Shown: positions 1 through 6,063 of the stretch, piece after piece
Position numbering within the stretch: position 1 is the first letter of the stretch
How the letters are laid out: each line of letters opens with the position of its first letter
Virus record (IMG/VR): IMGVR_UViG_3300031576_000136
Location: 1 to 41,844 of that record
Length of the DNA: 41,844 nucleotides
Source: a virus
Direction: 5' to 3' (one strand)
The notes under the pieces: generated by a model
Told to the model about the DNA's origin: nothing
The model's database searches: none
What the model saw: the letters and a program-made list of their open reading frames with translations, nothing else
Translations under genes and position numbers: made by a program

Positions 1-255
1 CCAAGGAAAGCGATTGAGGCGGCGAAAGAATATTTGAAAAATCCTTCGGAAGAAAATAAATGTGCCGCCGCCAATGCCGCCCGTGCCGCCGCCCGTGCCG
101 CCGCCAATGCCGCCTATGCCGCCGCCGATGCCGCCGCCTATGCCGCCGCCGATGCCGCCGCCGATGCCGCCTATGCCGCCGCCGATGCCGCAAGAAAAAA
201 ACTACAGATTAAAATTTTAAAATACGGATTAAAACTGATGAGGGAGGCGAGATGA
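1..255 (+). CDS. Alanine-rich Imm5-like phage protein, 5' end outside window
   Basis: The frame is open from the first base, so the gene begins upstream; the in-window TTG at 34 is probably internal. The first residues read as an Arg-Lys-Ala-Ile-Glu-Ala-Ala-Lys-Glu-Tyr-Leu helix followed by NPSEEN, then about 45 residues of Ala-Ala-Ala-(Tyr/Asp/Asn/Arg) repeats, and a basic tail (KILKYGLKLMREAR). The helix plus NP.EEN plus AAxAAY repeats is what I recall from the putative immunity protein (Imm5-like) family that is frequent in phage and metagenomic contigs; function there is not established. The repeat is also a DNA minisatellite of GCC-GCC-(TAT/GAT) units, so length may vary. It overlaps the next gene by ATGA, so the two are translationally coupled. 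Confidence 0.65.
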   Translation, partial: PRKAIEAAKEYLKNPSEENKCAAANAARAAARAAANAAYAAADAAAYAAADAAADAAYAAADAARKKLQIKILKYGLKLMREAR

Positions 256-638
256 AAGCTGAATGGTGCTCTGATATAACCTGGATTCAATCGACGGCAA
301 TGGGAATGGCTACGGGCTGGCATCTCTACGACAAGATTTTAGTGCCTGACGGTTGGAAACTCTGCCCGATATGCGGCAAGGAGAGGCCGACAGATCCGAA
401 AAAAATGGCGGAGATATTGTATGAAGCGTGGAAAAGTAAAAGTGACGCAACGTGGGGAGCTTGGAAGGATTATTTTGATATTGAAACATCATTTGTGAAA
501 ACTTGTTTCACTGCTGAAGCCCAAGCCGCGATTGAAGCGGTGTTTGAGGCTATGGACAAATGGGCGTTGAAAAATGTGCAGAAACCGTTTGACCAGCGTG
601 TCGAGATTAAAGACTACCTTCACGAGAGGTTTTTATAA
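252..638 (+). CDS. Hypothetical phage accessory protein with one CxxC pair
   Basis: A 128-residue protein that I do not recognise. It starts at the ATG overlapping the upstream stop (ATGA), with GAGGCGAG just before it as ribosome binding site. Visible features are a single zinc-ribbon-like knuckle (LCPICGKE, about residues 37-44), tryptophan-rich surroundings and a helical C-terminal half. One knuckle is half of a zinc ribbon, so metal binding would need a dimer or the Cys near residue 6. It is in the rightward accessory operon upstream of the structural genes, where small non-essential or host-takeover genes are usual. Function unknown. Confidence 0.7.
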   Translation: MKAEWCSDITWIQSTAMGMATGWHLYDKILVPDGWKLCPICGKERPTDPKKMAEILYEAWKSKSDATWGAWKDYFDIETSFVKTCFTAEAQAAIEAVFEAMDKWALKNVQKPFDQRVEIKDYLHERFL

Positions 639-664
639 CCGCGCCAATGGCGCAGAAAAGGATT

Positions 665-745
665 CTCACGGCCTCGTGCGAACGCAGGATAGTTTACGGT
701 AGAGTTGCCGAGTCCGTAGCTAGGCCGGGCAACCGGGGCCGTGAG
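665..745 (+). ncRNA. Compact pseudoknotted structured RNA in the leader of the 53-aa gene
   Basis: A 9-bp perfect stem closes the element: CTCACGGCC (665-673) with GGCCGTGAG (737-745). Inside, TTACGG (694-699) pairs with CCGTAG (714-719, including one G-U) and GTTGCC (704-709) pairs with GGCAAC (728-733). These two helices cross, giving a pseudoknot, and a small TGC-GAAC-GCA hairpin precedes them. The element ends 16 nt before the ATG at 762, close to its GGAG ribosome binding site, where a cis-acting RNA would sit. A short palindrome (GCGCCAATGGCGC) at 644-656 lies between the previous stop and the element. I could not match it to a riboswitch or ribozyme class from memory. The structure is read by eye, with no energy calculation. 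Confidence 0.45.
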
Positions 746-761
746 AAAACTGGAGGCGTAA

Positions 762-923
762 ATGACACCCAGAGAGCAAGCAGAGCAAATTGCTAATATT
801 ACTGATGTTGAGGGTGGGGAATATAAAACACTAATTAGAAATATTGAACAAGCCCTCACCGAAGCCGCAGAGAAGGCGAGGGTGGAGGAAAGAAAACGCC
901 TTGATTGCAGAGACTTTTTGTAA
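762..923 (+). CDS. Small hypothetical protein (53 aa)
   Basis: ATG at 762 follows a good ribosome binding site (CTGGAGGCG) and directly follows the structured RNA. The product begins MTPREQAEQIANITD and is helical and charged, with an Ala/Glu/Lys/Arg-rich second half ending in RKRLDCRDFL. The N-terminal 'PREQAEQI' start is common in short phage accessory proteins of unknown role. The downstream 34-codon reading frame overlaps its last 23 bases in another frame. No function can be assigned. Confidence 0.6.
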   Translation: MTPREQAEQIANITDVEGGEYKTLIRNIEQALTEAAEKARVEERKRLDCRDFL

Positions 924-1005
924 TTTAGATGCTGATCCAAATTGTAAATGCACCTGTGGTTTTAAAGTAGCTGAAGCTATTCGCGGGGAAGGACGGGAGC
1001 AATGA
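901..1005 (+). CDS. Possible overlapping micro-gene with a Cys-rich motif (34 aa)
   Basis: A TTG start at 901 lies 12 nt after GGAGG (884-888), which is inside the preceding gene, and the frame continues to a TGA at 1003 that overlaps the ATG of the next gene (ATGA). The product is LIAETFCNLDADPNCK followed by CTCGFKVAEAIRG, with four cysteines within about 13 residues. The tight ATGA coupling to the next gene and the upstream Shine-Dalgarno favour translation; the small size and non-ATG start argue for caution. Function unknown. Confidence 0.35.
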   Translation: MIAETFCNLDADPNCKCTCGFKVAEAIRGEGREQ

Positions 1006-1181
1006 GCAAGGAAATTAGAATTAGATTTTTAGAAGAACTCCAAAACTTGATCGGGTATTACGCGAAAGAATACGAGTTGTCTTATATTGAAATGGTGGGG
1101 TGTTTACACATGCAGACAGATCATATTTCAAAGGAATGTCGGGAAGGTAAAGACGATTCCGGCGAGCAGTGGAAAAAATGA
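1002..1181 (+). CDS. Small hypothetical phage protein (59 aa)
   Basis: ATG at 1002, with GGACGGGAG immediately upstream as ribosome binding site. The product starts MSKEIRIRFLEELQNLIGYY and is mostly helical, with a charged C-terminus ending EQWKK. Its stop (TGA, 1179-1181) touches the ATG of the next gene at 1182, so the two are probably coupled. I do not recognise a family. It lies in the compact accessory operon of the prophage, where every gene overlaps or abuts the next. Confidence 0.6.
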   Translation: MSKEIRIRFLEELQNLIGYYAKEYELSYIEMVGCLHMQTDHISKECREGKDDSGEQWKK

Positions 1182-1928
1182 ATGAAAGAACTATTATCCA
1201 TTGCGGTGAGTATGATTTTTTCCCTTTCGCTGTTCATATCATTACCGATGAAGTCTATGGCTTTCTCGGCAAATGCGGATGTAAAAAAAGAAACCCTTTC
1301 GCCTCCCTCGAACCTGCAAAGCGAAGCTTTTATAAAAAAAGCTTACCAAATGATGCAGGAAGTAAGCAAAAGGGCGGAAGTCCGAAACGAAAACTTCGAA
1401 AGCAATCTACGCAAAGTAAGAAAGGAGCTATCTAATTATGTGCGGATACTCAACGTCGTCAAACTCCGAAACCCGGAACAGGGGGAACAGCTCTGGGAAA
1501 ATTTATTTGTCCTCCGGATGGAAATTAACGCTTGGACTGATGTCCCTTCTGATTCTGTGGGTTACGGTCGTTATCGTGAGGTTAAAGACGCTGTGATTAA
1601 GACGCTTATGGATACAGCCCATGAGATTTTAGACCTAGACCAGTGGGGATCGTATGATTATCCAGACTGGCAGAAACTCGCAAGCGCGAGAAGGTACGTG
1701 GTGAAGCTTCGCGCCATTGCTCTCAAAGAAATAACCGCAAGACAGATTTTAGAGGATGAAATCGACGGGCTTGAAGACTCTCTTGATTTTATAAGCGGGG
1801 TGAATCTTGAAGAAGTGAAGGAGGAATATGAGTTTGTGTACGCGCAGATAACGTCAACGCTTCAGAATATCGTGGCGAGGATATCGGAACTTGAAAAGCA
1901 ACGGAGTGAGATAAGAAAGGCGGCATGA
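1182..1928 (+). CDS. Secreted coiled-coil protein with N-terminal signal peptide
   Basis: A 248-residue protein with a clear Sec-type signal: Lys-Glu at the start, then a hydrophobic core ([19 protein letters not shown]) and a small-residue region ending near AFSANA, residues 1 to about 32. The rest is charged and helical, with long heptad-like stretches (residues about 60-90 and 190-248) typical of periplasmic or envelope coiled coils. No catalytic motif is visible. A signal peptide on an accessory gene of a prophage suggests an envelope role such as lysis accessory or superinfection interference, but that is inference. It overlaps the next gene by ATGA. An alternative frame over 1169-1435 is a shadow. 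Confidence 0.65.
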   Translation: MKELLSIAVSMIFSLSLFISLPMKSMAFSANADVKKETLSPPSNLQSEAFIKKAYQMMQEVSKRAEVRNENFESNLRKVRKELSNYVRILNVVKLRNPEQGEQLWENLFVLRMEINAWTDVPSDSVGYGRYREVKDAVIKTLMDTAHEILDLDQWGSYDYPDWQKLASARRYVVKLRAIALKEITARQILEDEIDGLEDSLDFISGVNLEEVKEEYEFVYAQITSTLQNIVARISELEKQRSEIRKAA

Positions 1929-2287
1929 GAGAGATTAAATTCCGCGCATGGGACGAGAACAACAAAAGAATGTTCATCGTGGATCGCTTATCGTACACGT
2001 TCGACAGAAAAGAAATAATTTCCACCAAGATGGATTTCAGTAGCGCTGATGCAGCCTTTGAGCAGAGGGTAATTCAGTCCGGTAATTACCCAGTCATGCA
2101 ATACACCGGCCTAAAAGACAAAAACGGGAAGGAAATTTACGAGGGGGATATTATTCGATTTGAGGAAGAAGATTTCCCGGTTGCGTTTTCACGCGGAGCT
2201 TTCTTTACGGTAGGTGCTGGCCGATTGTTACAGGCTGATAACGAGGCGTGTGAAGTCGTTGGCAATATTTACGAGAACCAAACTTAA
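1925..2287 (+). CDS. YopX family phage protein
   Basis: A 120-residue protein whose start [10 protein letters not shown] plus '[25 protein letters not shown]' (written here in parts: [11 protein letters not shown], then [11 protein letters not shown]) and the ending '[11 protein letters not shown]' are the hallmark of the YopX family, common in phages of Gram-positive and Gram-negative hosts. The fold is a small beta barrel; the biological role is unknown. It starts at the ATG overlapping the previous stop, preceded by AAGGCGG. The length matches the usual 110-140 residues, so the gene looks intact. Confidence 0.9.
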   Translation: MREIKFRAWDENNKRMFIVDRLSYTFDRKEIISTKMDFSSADAAFEQRVIQSGNYPVMQYTGLKDKNGKEIYEGDIIRFEEEDFPVAFSRGAFFTVGAGRLLQADNEACEVVGNIYENQT

Positions 2288-2315
2288 TAAACGCGCATAG
2301 CGCAAAGGGGGAGTG

Positions 2316-2534
2316 ATGGACAAAAAGACTTTAGATCAATTATTTGTGTTCTGGCTGATAGCGGTAACGGCCGGTGCTGGCTGGCTGTGCATTGATAAGG
2401 CCGCGGAATTAAGGACAAAAAATTTGGCGGGACAGGTTGAAAGGATTATGAAAGCTCAAAATGAGCAAATTGCGGTAAGGATCAACATGCTTGCGGCGCA
2501 GCTCAAACAAAACCAAGACCAAAAGAAAAAATAA
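2316..2534 (+). CDS. Small single-pass membrane protein
   Basis: ATG at 2316 is preferred over the GTG one codon earlier because AAGGGGGAG sits directly upstream. The 72-residue product has one transmembrane helix (about residues 8-27, LFVFWLIAVTAGAGWLCI) and then a charged helical tail rich in Gln, Lys and Asn. A short hairpin (GCGC-ATA-GCGC) separates it from the previous gene. The architecture, one N-terminal membrane helix and a coiled cytoplasmic or periplasmic tail, occurs in spanin-like and other small phage membrane proteins, but no specific role can be read. Confidence 0.6.
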   Translation: MDKKTLDQLFVFWLIAVTAGAGWLCIDKAAELRTKNLAGQVERIMKAQNEQIAVRINMLAAQLKQNQDQKKK

Positions 2535-2541
2535 CCCTTGA

Positions 2542-2937
2542 ATGCACGCGCTTGTCGAAATTTTCCTGAGCTATACCCAGGAAGAGGCTAAACGCTATAC
2601 AAGGCGTGAGCTGGCAAATTTGCTTACAACCGCCTTGGATGAATACCGGTCCAGGCTGCATGTTGAAAAGCGGGTGCGGCAAGCGATGCGGATTGATTTT
2701 TATGATGACGATAAGGATCTGAATCCGCGACTGATTAAAAACGCAAGGCAAGCGCCGACCGGCATTTTAATTTGTGTTATCTGTGGCTTTCAAGGCCCCG
2801 CCCAGGGATTTAGAGGGACGAAGACCTGCGGGCGCTGCCGGTCCCTGCGCGGGCAAGAGCAACGAAGGAAAAACATCCAAAGGAGATTATTAAGACATGC
2901 CAAATCTGAAAGTGGTGAAGGATCGGGTGCTGGTTGA
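2542..2937 (+). CDS. Small zinc-finger-like protein, basic C-terminus
   Basis: A 131-residue protein with a helical N-terminal half (YTRRELANLLTTALDEYRSR) and a four-cysteine cluster, CVICGF at about residue 78 and CGRCRSL at about residue 96, spaced like a treble-clef or zinc ribbon. The tail after it is strongly basic (EQRRKNIQRRLLRHAK). Together this suggests nucleic-acid binding, possibly a transcription-related or HNH-accessory role, but no catalytic residues are seen. The ribosome binding site is weak. The last 41 bases overlap the GroES gene in another frame, and AAAGGAG for GroES lies inside this gene. Confidence 0.6.
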   Translation: MHALVEIFLSYTQEEAKRYTRRELANLLTTALDEYRSRLHVEKRVRQAMRIDFYDDDKDLNPRLIKNARQAPTGILICVICGFQGPAQGFRGTKTCGRCRSLRGQEQRRKNIQRRLLRHAKSESGEGSGAG

Positions 2938-3223
2938 AATCGAGGCGTTACCGGAAAAGACAAGTGGCGGCCTATTTTTGCCCGAGAACAGGGAAGAGCG
3001 GGACAGGATTGGAATTGTGCGCAGTGTGGGCGGACTGGTGAAAACGGTGCAGTCAGGGGAAAGAGTGCTTTACAACGTGTACAGCCAAAGCCTTGAAGTC
3101 GATGGGAAAAGTTATCGTGTGGTTAAAGAAGAAAACCTGCTTGCGGTCGTTGATAACGGGCTGGATGTGAGAGTGCCGGCGAAAGCCCAGGGATCCGCTG
3201 CGAATTGGGAAAACCTTGACTAA
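2897..3223 (+). CDS. groES: Phage-encoded co-chaperonin GroES-like protein
   Basis: A 108-residue Cpn10 protein. It opens NLKVVKDRVLVEIE, followed by KTSGGLFLPEN (mobile-loop region that contacts GroEL), the GIVRSVG strand, and YRVVKEENLLAVV near the end, all in GroES order. Phage co-chaperonins such as T4 gp31 cap host GroEL to fold the major capsid protein, and position just upstream of the morphogenesis module fits. No GroEL partner is encoded here, so it would use the host chaperonin. Unlike ordinary GroES it carries about 17 extra residues at the C-terminus, ending in WENLD, a pentapeptide also at the end of the next protein. Start chosen by AAAGGAG at 2879-2885. Confidence 0.88.
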   Translation: MPNLKVVKDRVLVEIEALPEKTSGGLFLPENREERDRIGIVRSVGGLVKTVQSGERVLYNVYSQSLEVDGKSYRVVKEENLLAVVDNGLDVRVPAKAQGSAANWENLD

Positions 3224-3244
3224 TTTCGCATCGTAACGCACCAT
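3216..3244 (+). promoter_or_regulatory. Late promoter-like element, copy 1
   Basis: TTGACT (3216-3221), 17-nt spacer ending AACG, then CACCAT (3239-3244) followed by AAA. It overlaps the GroES stop codon and lies 28 nt before the next start. The same arrangement recurs at 5684, 9023, 9761 and 22727 with identical spacing. It is read as a sigma-70-like promoter with a non-canonical -10, or as a phage-specific promoter. Confidence 0.6.
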
Positions 3245-3272
3245 AAATTTAACCTCAATACAAGGAGTTGTC

Positions 3273-3851
3273 ATGCCAAAACAAGCCGAAACGAAACCTT
3301 CAAAACAAAAATCAGCCGCAAAACAACCAGGATTTAAAGTCACTATCCGCGGGCAAGTTGCCTTGAAAGAGGATCGCGGCAGGGACATTAAGCTGTACGA
3401 AGAGGAATTTGTCTTATCGAATCAATACCGGGATTGGGCGCTTATGGTGATTGTGCGCTGCCTATTACCGTACCGGCTTAAGATAAAATATGCGAATTTT
3501 GGGCATGTCAGGACGCACGAAATTAAAGGCGGCATTACTGCGGTTGAGGATACCGGCTTCTCAACACTTGAAGCAAAACCGCTTTGGGACCTGGACTCTG
3601 AAGAGCTGAGGCTTTTTGTGCTTCTGAAGGATGTGAAGATCCCGGAAATGTATTATGACCAGGATGCGAAGAAACAAAAGGTGCGGCGCTATATTCAAGC
3701 CACAGAGCTTGCGCGTGAAACACCGATTGATTTTGATCTGAAAGACAAACTAGCAAAATTTTTTGAATCAGATTCGCCAAAAGAAGAAGGGGTTGGCGAA
3801 AGCGAAGAGCAAGAAGAACCCAAAAAAGAGAAGTGGGAAAATTTGGATTGA
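3273..3851 (+). CDS. Hypothetical protein with basic head and acidic WENLD tail
   Basis: A 192-residue protein that I do not recognise. Residues 1-20 are Lys/Gln-rich and basic, the middle (about 22-160) is a mixed alpha/beta domain, and residues 165-192 are an acidic linker (GESEEQEEP) ending in KWENLD. A positively charged head with an acidic tail ending in hydrophobic/acidic residues resembles single-stranded-DNA-binding proteins in outline, but no OB-fold motif can be proved by eye. The terminal WENLD is shared with the adjacent GroES, using different synonymous codons. AAGGAG at 3261-3266 gives the start. It heads the first late-promoter unit, ahead of the terminase genes. Confidence 0.65.
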   Translation: MPKQAETKPSKQKSAAKQPGFKVTIRGQVALKEDRGRDIKLYEEEFVLSNQYRDWALMVIVRCLLPYRLKIKYANFGHVRTHEIKGGITAVEDTGFSTLEAKPLWDLDSEELRLFVLLKDVKIPEMYYDQDAKKQKVRRYIQATELARETPIDFDLKDKLAKFFESDSPKEEGVGESEEQEEPKKEKWENLD

Positions 3852-3889
3852 TCTTTGGGAGTTTGCTAACAATCGTAAATCAATAATTT

Positions 3890-4183
3890 ATGGCTAAGGG
3901 TAAAGGCGGAAATCCAAAATGGAAAAAAGGAATCCCTTCTCCTAATCCGTCCGGCCGGCCGAAAGAAGATCCCGAGATAAGAGCGCTTTGCAAGGCTCAT
4001 TCTCAAGAAGCGATTGAAACCGCGATTAGTATCATGCGGGATAAAGCCGCAAAGGAAACGGATCGGATTAAATGCGTTGAAATCATTCTTGAACGCGCTT
4101 ACGGTAAACCGATTCAACCCACTAAAGACCTTGGCCAGGGTGAAAGTTACGCTGAGTTTCTAAAATCGCTTAATGGCGCATGA
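3890..4183 (+). CDS. Putative terminase small subunit (DUF5681-like)
   Basis: A 97-residue basic protein starting MAKGKGGNPKWKKG, then NPSGRPKEDPE and a helical region with RDKAAKETDRIKCVEIILER. The N-terminal GNP..GRPK signature followed by a short helical domain is the DUF5681 pattern, commonly found immediately upstream of phage large terminases. By position it should recognise DNA ends for packaging and load the large subunit. It overlaps terL by ATGA. No obvious Shine-Dalgarno precedes the ATG; the upstream 35 nt are AT-rich. Confidence 0.7.
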   Translation: MAKGKGGNPKWKKGIPSPNPSGRPKEDPEIRALCKAHSQEAIETAISIMRDKAAKETDRIKCVEIILERAYGKPIQPTKDLGQGESYAEFLKSLNGA

Positions 4184-5832
4184 TCGAAATCCCAACCGAA
4201 GAAAAGAACTTCGCTTTAACTCTTCAGAATAACCTTCAGTTTTATGCGCAGAAATGTTTGAAGATTAAGGACAAGCAGGGGCTTCTTGTCCCTTTTGTTT
4301 TTAATCAACCGCAGGAATACATCCACGCTCAGATTGAGGATCAGAAGAAAAAAACCGGCAAGGTCCGTGTATTGATCTTAAAAGGCCGGCAAGAAGGCTG
4401 CTCAACGTACGTGGAGGCCCGCTATTTTCATAAAGCATCATGGAAATTTGGCGTGGCCGTTGGAACTCTTTCGCACCTTGCTGATACCACGGACAAGCTG
4501 TATGCAATAATCAACCGCTTTTATGAAAACCTTCCGGGTAAGCTGAAGCCGTACCTTCCGATCAACAATTCAAGAAACATAAAATTCGCCGGCATTGACA
4601 GCGAATGGAATCTTGGCACTGCTGGCAGTGATGATGTGGGTCGAGGCGGAACCATACAGCTATTTCACGGTTCGGAGGTTGCATATTGGCCGCACCCTGA
4701 AAAGATCAGGTCCGGGCTGATGCAATCGGTTTCCGATCTGCCTGGCACCGAGGTAATTCTTGAATCTACCGCAAACGGATTCGATCCTTTTTTTTACCAG
4801 CTTTGTGTAGAAGCGATGAATGGCGTCGGGGATTACAAGCTTATCTTTGTGCCGTGGTTTTGGATGCCTGAATATCGGAAGACGGTAAAAGATGGCTTCT
4901 CACTAACCGAAGACGAAGAAAAGCTAAAGGGCATATACAACCTTGAGGATGACCAGCTTAATTGGCGGCGCTCAAAGATCATTGAGCTGGGCGGTGTGCA
5001 TGAGTTCAGGAAGGAGTATCCCTGCAACCCAACCGAAGCTTTCCAGACGTCCGGTGATTCATTCATCCCGGCCGAGAAGGTCTTGCAAGCGCGGAAGCGA
5101 AGTATTGACCGCAGCGAATATCAGCACGCGCCTTTAATCATGGGCGTGGATCCAAGCCGGACACATGACAGGACCGTTATTTCATTTCGCAAAGGCAGGA
5201 AACTGCTGAAGGTATTTGTGTTTGATCCGCGCGCCAAGGTAAGCATCACACGTGAGCGGCTTATCGTAACGCCTATGGATAACCTAAACGACACGATTAT
5301 TGCCGGCCTGTGTTCATCGTTTATTAAAAACTTTGAGCCGCATTTTTGCAATGTGGACGTTGGAAATGGCTGGGGCCCGGTTGACCTACTGCATGAGCAG
5401 GGATTAAGAAAGATCGTCAAGCCCGTGCTTTTCCATGAGGCGGCCGATGATCCGCTGGTATACGCCAACAAGCGGGCCGAGATTTTGCACCGGCTGATGT
5501 ACTGGATTTGCGGGGATGACGGGGACGTTGATATCCCTGACGAAGATATGATCCAGGCTGATTTTTGCTGTATGCCGCAGCCGAAACCAACTTCAAATTC
5601 ACGTATTCTGATGGCGCCCAAAGCCGAGATCATTAAAAAGTTTGGGATGTCACCGGATATTTTGGAGAGCGTTGCATTAACATTTGCATTTTTAATAAAC
5701 GTAACGCACCATGATGGCAACGGTCGAATCAGGAAAGCAAGCCCAGAAAAAAGCGGGCTCAAAACACTTTTGAAAAAACGGGGATTGAAATCTCAAGAAG
5801 GTTTTAATCCAGGAAACATATTCGCGCGATAA
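4180..5832 (+). CDS. terL: Terminase large subunit (packaging ATPase and nuclease)
   Basis: A 550-residue DNA-packaging motor. The ATPase domain has a Walker A-like GRQEGCST (residues 69-76), a Walker B region around SEVAYW (near 166-171) and the coupling motif ESTANGF (near 195). The RNase H-type nuclease domain shows the metal-binding aspartates in IMGVDPSRTHD (about 320), CNVDVGNGWG (about 389) and DILESVALTFAF (about 493). It works with the small subunit and the portal to fill the capsid and cut the concatemer. Length is normal for the family. A late promoter-like element sits inside its 3' end (5684-5712). Confidence 0.93.
   Translation: MIEIPTEEKNFALTLQNNLQFYAQKCLKIKDKQGLLVPFVFNQPQEYIHAQIEDQKKKTGKVRVLILKGRQEGCSTYVEARYFHKASWKFGVAVGTLSHLADTTDKLYAIINRFYENLPGKLKPYLPINNSRNIKFAGIDSEWNLGTAGSDDVGRGGTIQLFHGSEVAYWPHPEKIRSGLMQSVSDLPGTEVILESTANGFDPFFYQLCVEAMNGVGDYKLIFVPWFWMPEYRKTVKDGFSLTEDEEKLKGIYNLEDDQLNWRRSKIIELGGVHEFRKEYPCNPTEAFQTSGDSFIPAEKVLQARKRSIDRSEYQHAPLIMGVDPSRTHDRTVISFRKGRKLLKVFVFDPRAKVSITRERLIVTPMDNLNDTIIAGLCSSFIKNFEPHFCNVDVGNGWGPVDLLHEQGLRKIVKPVLFHEAADDPLVYANKRAEILHRLMYWICGDDGDVDIPDEDMIQADFCCMPQPKPTSNSRILMAPKAEIIKKFGMSPDILESVALTFAFLINVTHHDGNGRIRKASPEKSGLKTLLKKRGLKSQEGFNPGNIFAR
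5684..5712 (+). promoter_or_regulatory. Late promoter-like element, copy 2 (inside terL 3' end)
   Basis: TTGCAT (5684-5689), 17-nt spacer ending GTAACG, CACCAT (5707-5712) then GATGG. The arrangement is the same as the intergenic copies although it lies in coding sequence. It is 139 nt upstream of the 70-aa gene and the portal gene, which have no other obvious promoter. Confidence 0.5.
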
Positions 5833-5850
5833 CGAAAGCGAGGTAATAAA

Positions 5851-6063
5851 ATGGGCTTCATTTCAAAACTTTTTGGTGGTGGAGAAAAAAAGAGCACACC
5901 GCCTCCTCAAATGCCTTCAGTCCCCAAAGCTGACGTAATGGATGATGAGGACGAAGAAAAGAAGCGGAAGAAACGATTAGGCCGCGCTTCTCTCATTGCG
6001 ACAACGCCGGGCGGAGATTTGACCCAAGCCAATACTGCCACTGGTAAAATTCTCGGTAACTAA
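5851..6063 (+). CDS. Small conserved-type structural protein between terminase and portal
   Basis: A 70-residue protein beginning MGFISKLFGG, with a Lys/Glu-rich linker and ending RLGRASLIATTPGGD...TGKILGN. Short proteins of this layout (amphipathic 'G-F-KLFGG' start, 'GR.S.I.T' and a terminal 'GKxLLG'-like motif) are familiar from podoviruses, where they lie between terminase or capsid genes and the portal; a head-tail junction or minor virion role is likely but unproven. AAAGCGAGG is the ribosome binding site, and the stop abuts the portal ATG. Confidence 0.65.
   Translation: MGFISKLFGGGEKKSTPPPQMPSVPKADVMDDEDEEKKRKKRLGRASLIATTPGGDLTQANTATGKILGN

Noticed and set aside
665-745. HDV-like or hammerhead ribozyme
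   Set aside because: The order of helices does not match HDV (no P3 between the crossing strands), and no CUGAUGA core is present.
620-940. Minus-strand 106-codon frame
   Set aside because: Covers the pseudoknotted RNA and the rightward 53-aa gene with its good ribosome binding site; no supporting signals on the minus strand.
1169-1435. Alternative-frame protein over the start of the secreted coiled-coil gene
   Set aside because: Lower quality than the frame at 1182, which has a clear signal peptide and continues for 248 residues.
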